Shown in pieces: positions 62,373-64,000 of a DNA stretch of 64,000 nt. The stretch is taken from NCBI GenBank assembly GCA_963693365.1, contig CAVNZM010000003.1:11966001-12030000 (forward strand), given 5' to 3'. How positions within the stretch are numbered: the first letter of the stretch is position 1; each line of letters opens with the position of its first letter. The notes under the pieces are model-generated. The model worked only from the letters and a program-made list of their open reading frames with translations, made no database searches and was not told the origin of the DNA. Source of the DNA: Amoebidium appalachense. Its lineage: Eukaryota; Ichthyosporea. Both the position numbers and the translations under genes were made by a program.

Positions 62373-63458
62373 CTAGTGCACGGATCCAAGTCTTTCCGTG
62401 AGGGATTTTATGTCTGCAGCGAGCGAGTCAGCCAAACGCTGCATGGCGAGTGTCAACAAATCTTTCCGAATAGCCGCTTTCGTTTCTGGAACAGCCCGTT
62501 CCACAACGTTCCTATCCACCTCCATGGGAACAACACCAGCATCAGCCTCTCCCACCACAATCTCGGTCTGCTTCCCGATCACCTCGATTATGCCCGATCG
62601 CGGTTTACCGATCGGAGATCCGATCTGGTGCGATCCACCGACTTCCGTTCCGATTTCCCGGCTTTCCCCATCAATCACACCGGACACAGGGTCATTATTT
62701 GGTTCCACAGCACTCGCCATATGCATGTCACCCTCCCCTTCCTTCTCCTTTTCCTTCATTACTACCTCGTCATCCTCCCCACCCCCCACACCAACTCCCT
62801 TCTCCTTATCACCTGCCACTTTTCCCTCCTCCTCTCCACCCACGCCCACCACCTCCCCACTATCCAAATCCATATTCTCACCCTCTGACTCCGACTCCGA
62901 ATCGCTCTCGCTTTCGTTCCCTTCCCCCTCTTCCATTTCATTTACCACCCAGTCGATAGGCGGACATCCCAACCTAAACAACATGTATTCGTCCGTGTGT
63001 TTTACCGTCCCCTCTCCAAATTCCCCTCCCGTCCCAACGGCGTCCGGGTAAATCCTCGTCTGGAGAGCCTCCGAAGCGCGTAAAACCCGCGCCAACGCAC
63101 GCCCAATCGTCATTGGTCCATACATGAATTCCTCCTCATCTGATTCGTCGCCCGGCCCGCCAATCGCAAACGCCAGATCGCCTCCTTCGCCCGTTTCGTC
63201 CCGCGGGTACAGGTCCTGTCCCTCCACACGCCTTAACGCTGCTTTTTGCCTTAAAAGCATCTGCGGCGTGATTGGTCGCCACCCACGAATCGATCTCCCG
63301 CGATGCACGCCGATCGCGGACGCAAACATTGCGTTTTGTTGGAATGTTTGTGGGTGGCCAAAACGAGACGCGCCCATTTTTGGAACGTATGGGGGTGGGA
63401 GGGGGTGGGGGTGGGGGGCACACGCAGAGGGCGTTTGGCCAGTCGTCTCGGAAGACAT
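62373..63458 (-). CDS. Unknown acidic protein (361 aa), intronless
   Basis: The frame starts at the ATG at 63458; an in-frame TAA lies a few codons upstream, so the start is firm if the gene is intronless. Residues 1-85 hold a Pro-rich start and a basic helix-like piece (WRPITPQMLLRQKAALRRV). Residues about 105-140 are acidic, then a more ordered part (MTIGRALARVLRASEALQ, ending PPIDWVVNE). The middle, about 180-250, is very rich in Glu, Asp, Ser and Gly. The last 60 residues are a probable helix (AAIRKDLLTLAMQRLADSLAADIKSLTERLG). No family is recognised. A nuclear or chromatin protein is only a guess from composition. Codon use is balanced and GC-rich, unlike the low-complexity flanks. Confidence 0.65.
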   Translation of the reverse strand: MSSETTGQTPSACAPHPHPLPPPYVPKMGASRFGHPQTFQQNAMFASAIGVHRGRSIRGWRPITPQMLLRQKAALRRVEGQDLYPRDETGEGGDLAFAIGGPGDESDEEEFMYGPMTIGRALARVLRASEALQTRIYPDAVGTGGEFGEGTVKHTDEYMLFRLGCPPIDWVVNEMEEGEGNESESDSESESEGENMDLDSGEVVGVGGEEEGKVAGDKEKGVGVGGGEDDEVVMKEKEKEGEGDMHMASAVEPNNDPVSGVIDGESREIGTEVGGSHQIGSPIGKPRSGIIEVIGKQTEIVVGEADAGVVPMEVDRNVVERAVPETKAAIRKDLLTLAMQRLADSLAADIKSLTERLGSVH

Positions 63459-63513
63459 GGAGGCGGCGTATGTGGCCCATTAGGTTGGTGCGGCTGGACA
63501 TCTCCCTGTGTGT

Positions 63514-63514
<1 letters not shown>

Positions 63515-63548
<34 letters not shown>

Positions 63549-63790
63549 TGTGTGTACGTGTGTGTGTGTACGTGTGTGTACGTGTGTGTACGTGTGTGTA
63601 CGTGCACGCGTGTGTGTACGTTTGTGTATGTGTCTACGTGTGTGTACGTGTATGTGTGTGCGTAAATGAGCGTGTGTGTGCATGTGTACGTGTGTACGTG
63701 TGTACGTGTGTGCGTGTGTACGTGTGTGCATGTGTACGTGTGTACGTGTGTGCGTGTGTGCGTGTGTACGTGTGTGTTCATGTATGAATG
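63515..63790. repeat. (GT)n and GTACGTGT minisatellite
   Basis: Impure GT repeat with TACGTG words about every 10 bp. Confidence 0.9.
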
Positions 63791-63888
63791 TGTCATGTGT
63801 GTGTTTTGCATGCAAGGTGTCAGCTGCCGTGTCTTGGGTGTGTCATGCGTCGCTTACTCTCTTCCATACACTAGCAGCACCTATCAAG

Positions 63889-63890
<2 letters not shown>

Positions 63891-63937
<47 letters not shown>

Positions 63938-64000
63938 CCACACCCAACACTTCCGTTCGTTTGGACATCGTAAATCGCTCCATCCCCCCCCCCCCCCCCC
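63891..64000. repeat. Poly-C tracts at the right edge
   Basis: Two C runs (63891-63936 and 63985 to the end). Confidence 0.9.

Noticed and set aside
63136-63501. 121-aa minus frame starting [13 protein letters not shown]
   Set aside because: It overlaps the 361-aa frame in another phase and enters Pro runs; it could be a first exon but no acceptor follows.

Overview
This is a eukaryotic nuclear window, dominated by simple sequence. Spliceosomal genes with GT-AG and two probable U12-type AT-AC introns, a Ty1/Copia LTR retrotransposon, an APE-type non-LTR retrotransposon, a THAP-type zinc finger and CAMK-group kinase exons are all present. Nothing bacterial or phage-like is seen. The gene set fits a unicellular relative of animals or another unikont (amoebozoan) best, but the species cannot be fixed from the sequence. 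Much of the window is (CA)n/(GT)n, poly-C/poly-G and CT-rich DNA.

Layout. 1-316: start of an unknown minus-strand gene running off the left edge. 317-3240: AT/GT-rich DNA with a short tandem repeat and poly-G/GT. 3245-13702: a decayed non-LTR element, split by a nearly intact Copia element (6993-13387, minus strand) with 709-bp LTRs and a GATAG target duplication. 13.7-21.3 kb: microsatellites, a 182-bp tandem array, two tRNA-like pieces and a poly-C-tailed repeat; no gene recognised. 21330-21968: THAP-domain gene (minus). 22488-34726: GPN2 GTPase gene (plus, 10 exons, 293 aa), divergent from THAP. 37659-38774: PX-domain gene (minus). 43797-57678: a 15-exon minus-strand gene whose exons join in phase into a 640-aa protein, a CAMK-group kinase followed by a CBM21 glycogen-binding domain. 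58-60.7 kb: repeat-rich. 60721-60924: an orphan exon (plus). 62373-63458: an acidic unknown ORF (minus).

The most interesting results are four. (1) The kinase-CBM21 fusion suggests a calcium/calmodulin-type kinase tethered to glycogen. (2) GPN2 carries two AT-AC introns with near-consensus U12 donors and branch points, and its other introns hold extra partial copies of exon ends with their splice sites. (3) A family of dispersed repeats ends in poly-C and has stems that keep pairing although their sequence differs between subfamilies. (4) All copies of that family found inside introns lie in the sense orientation of the host gene, and intronic (CA)n and poly-C also tend to lie on the coding strand, often touching the 3' splice site. 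GPN2 (RNA polymerase II assembly), PX (membrane), THAP (DNA binding) and the kinase show no sign of acting in one pathway.
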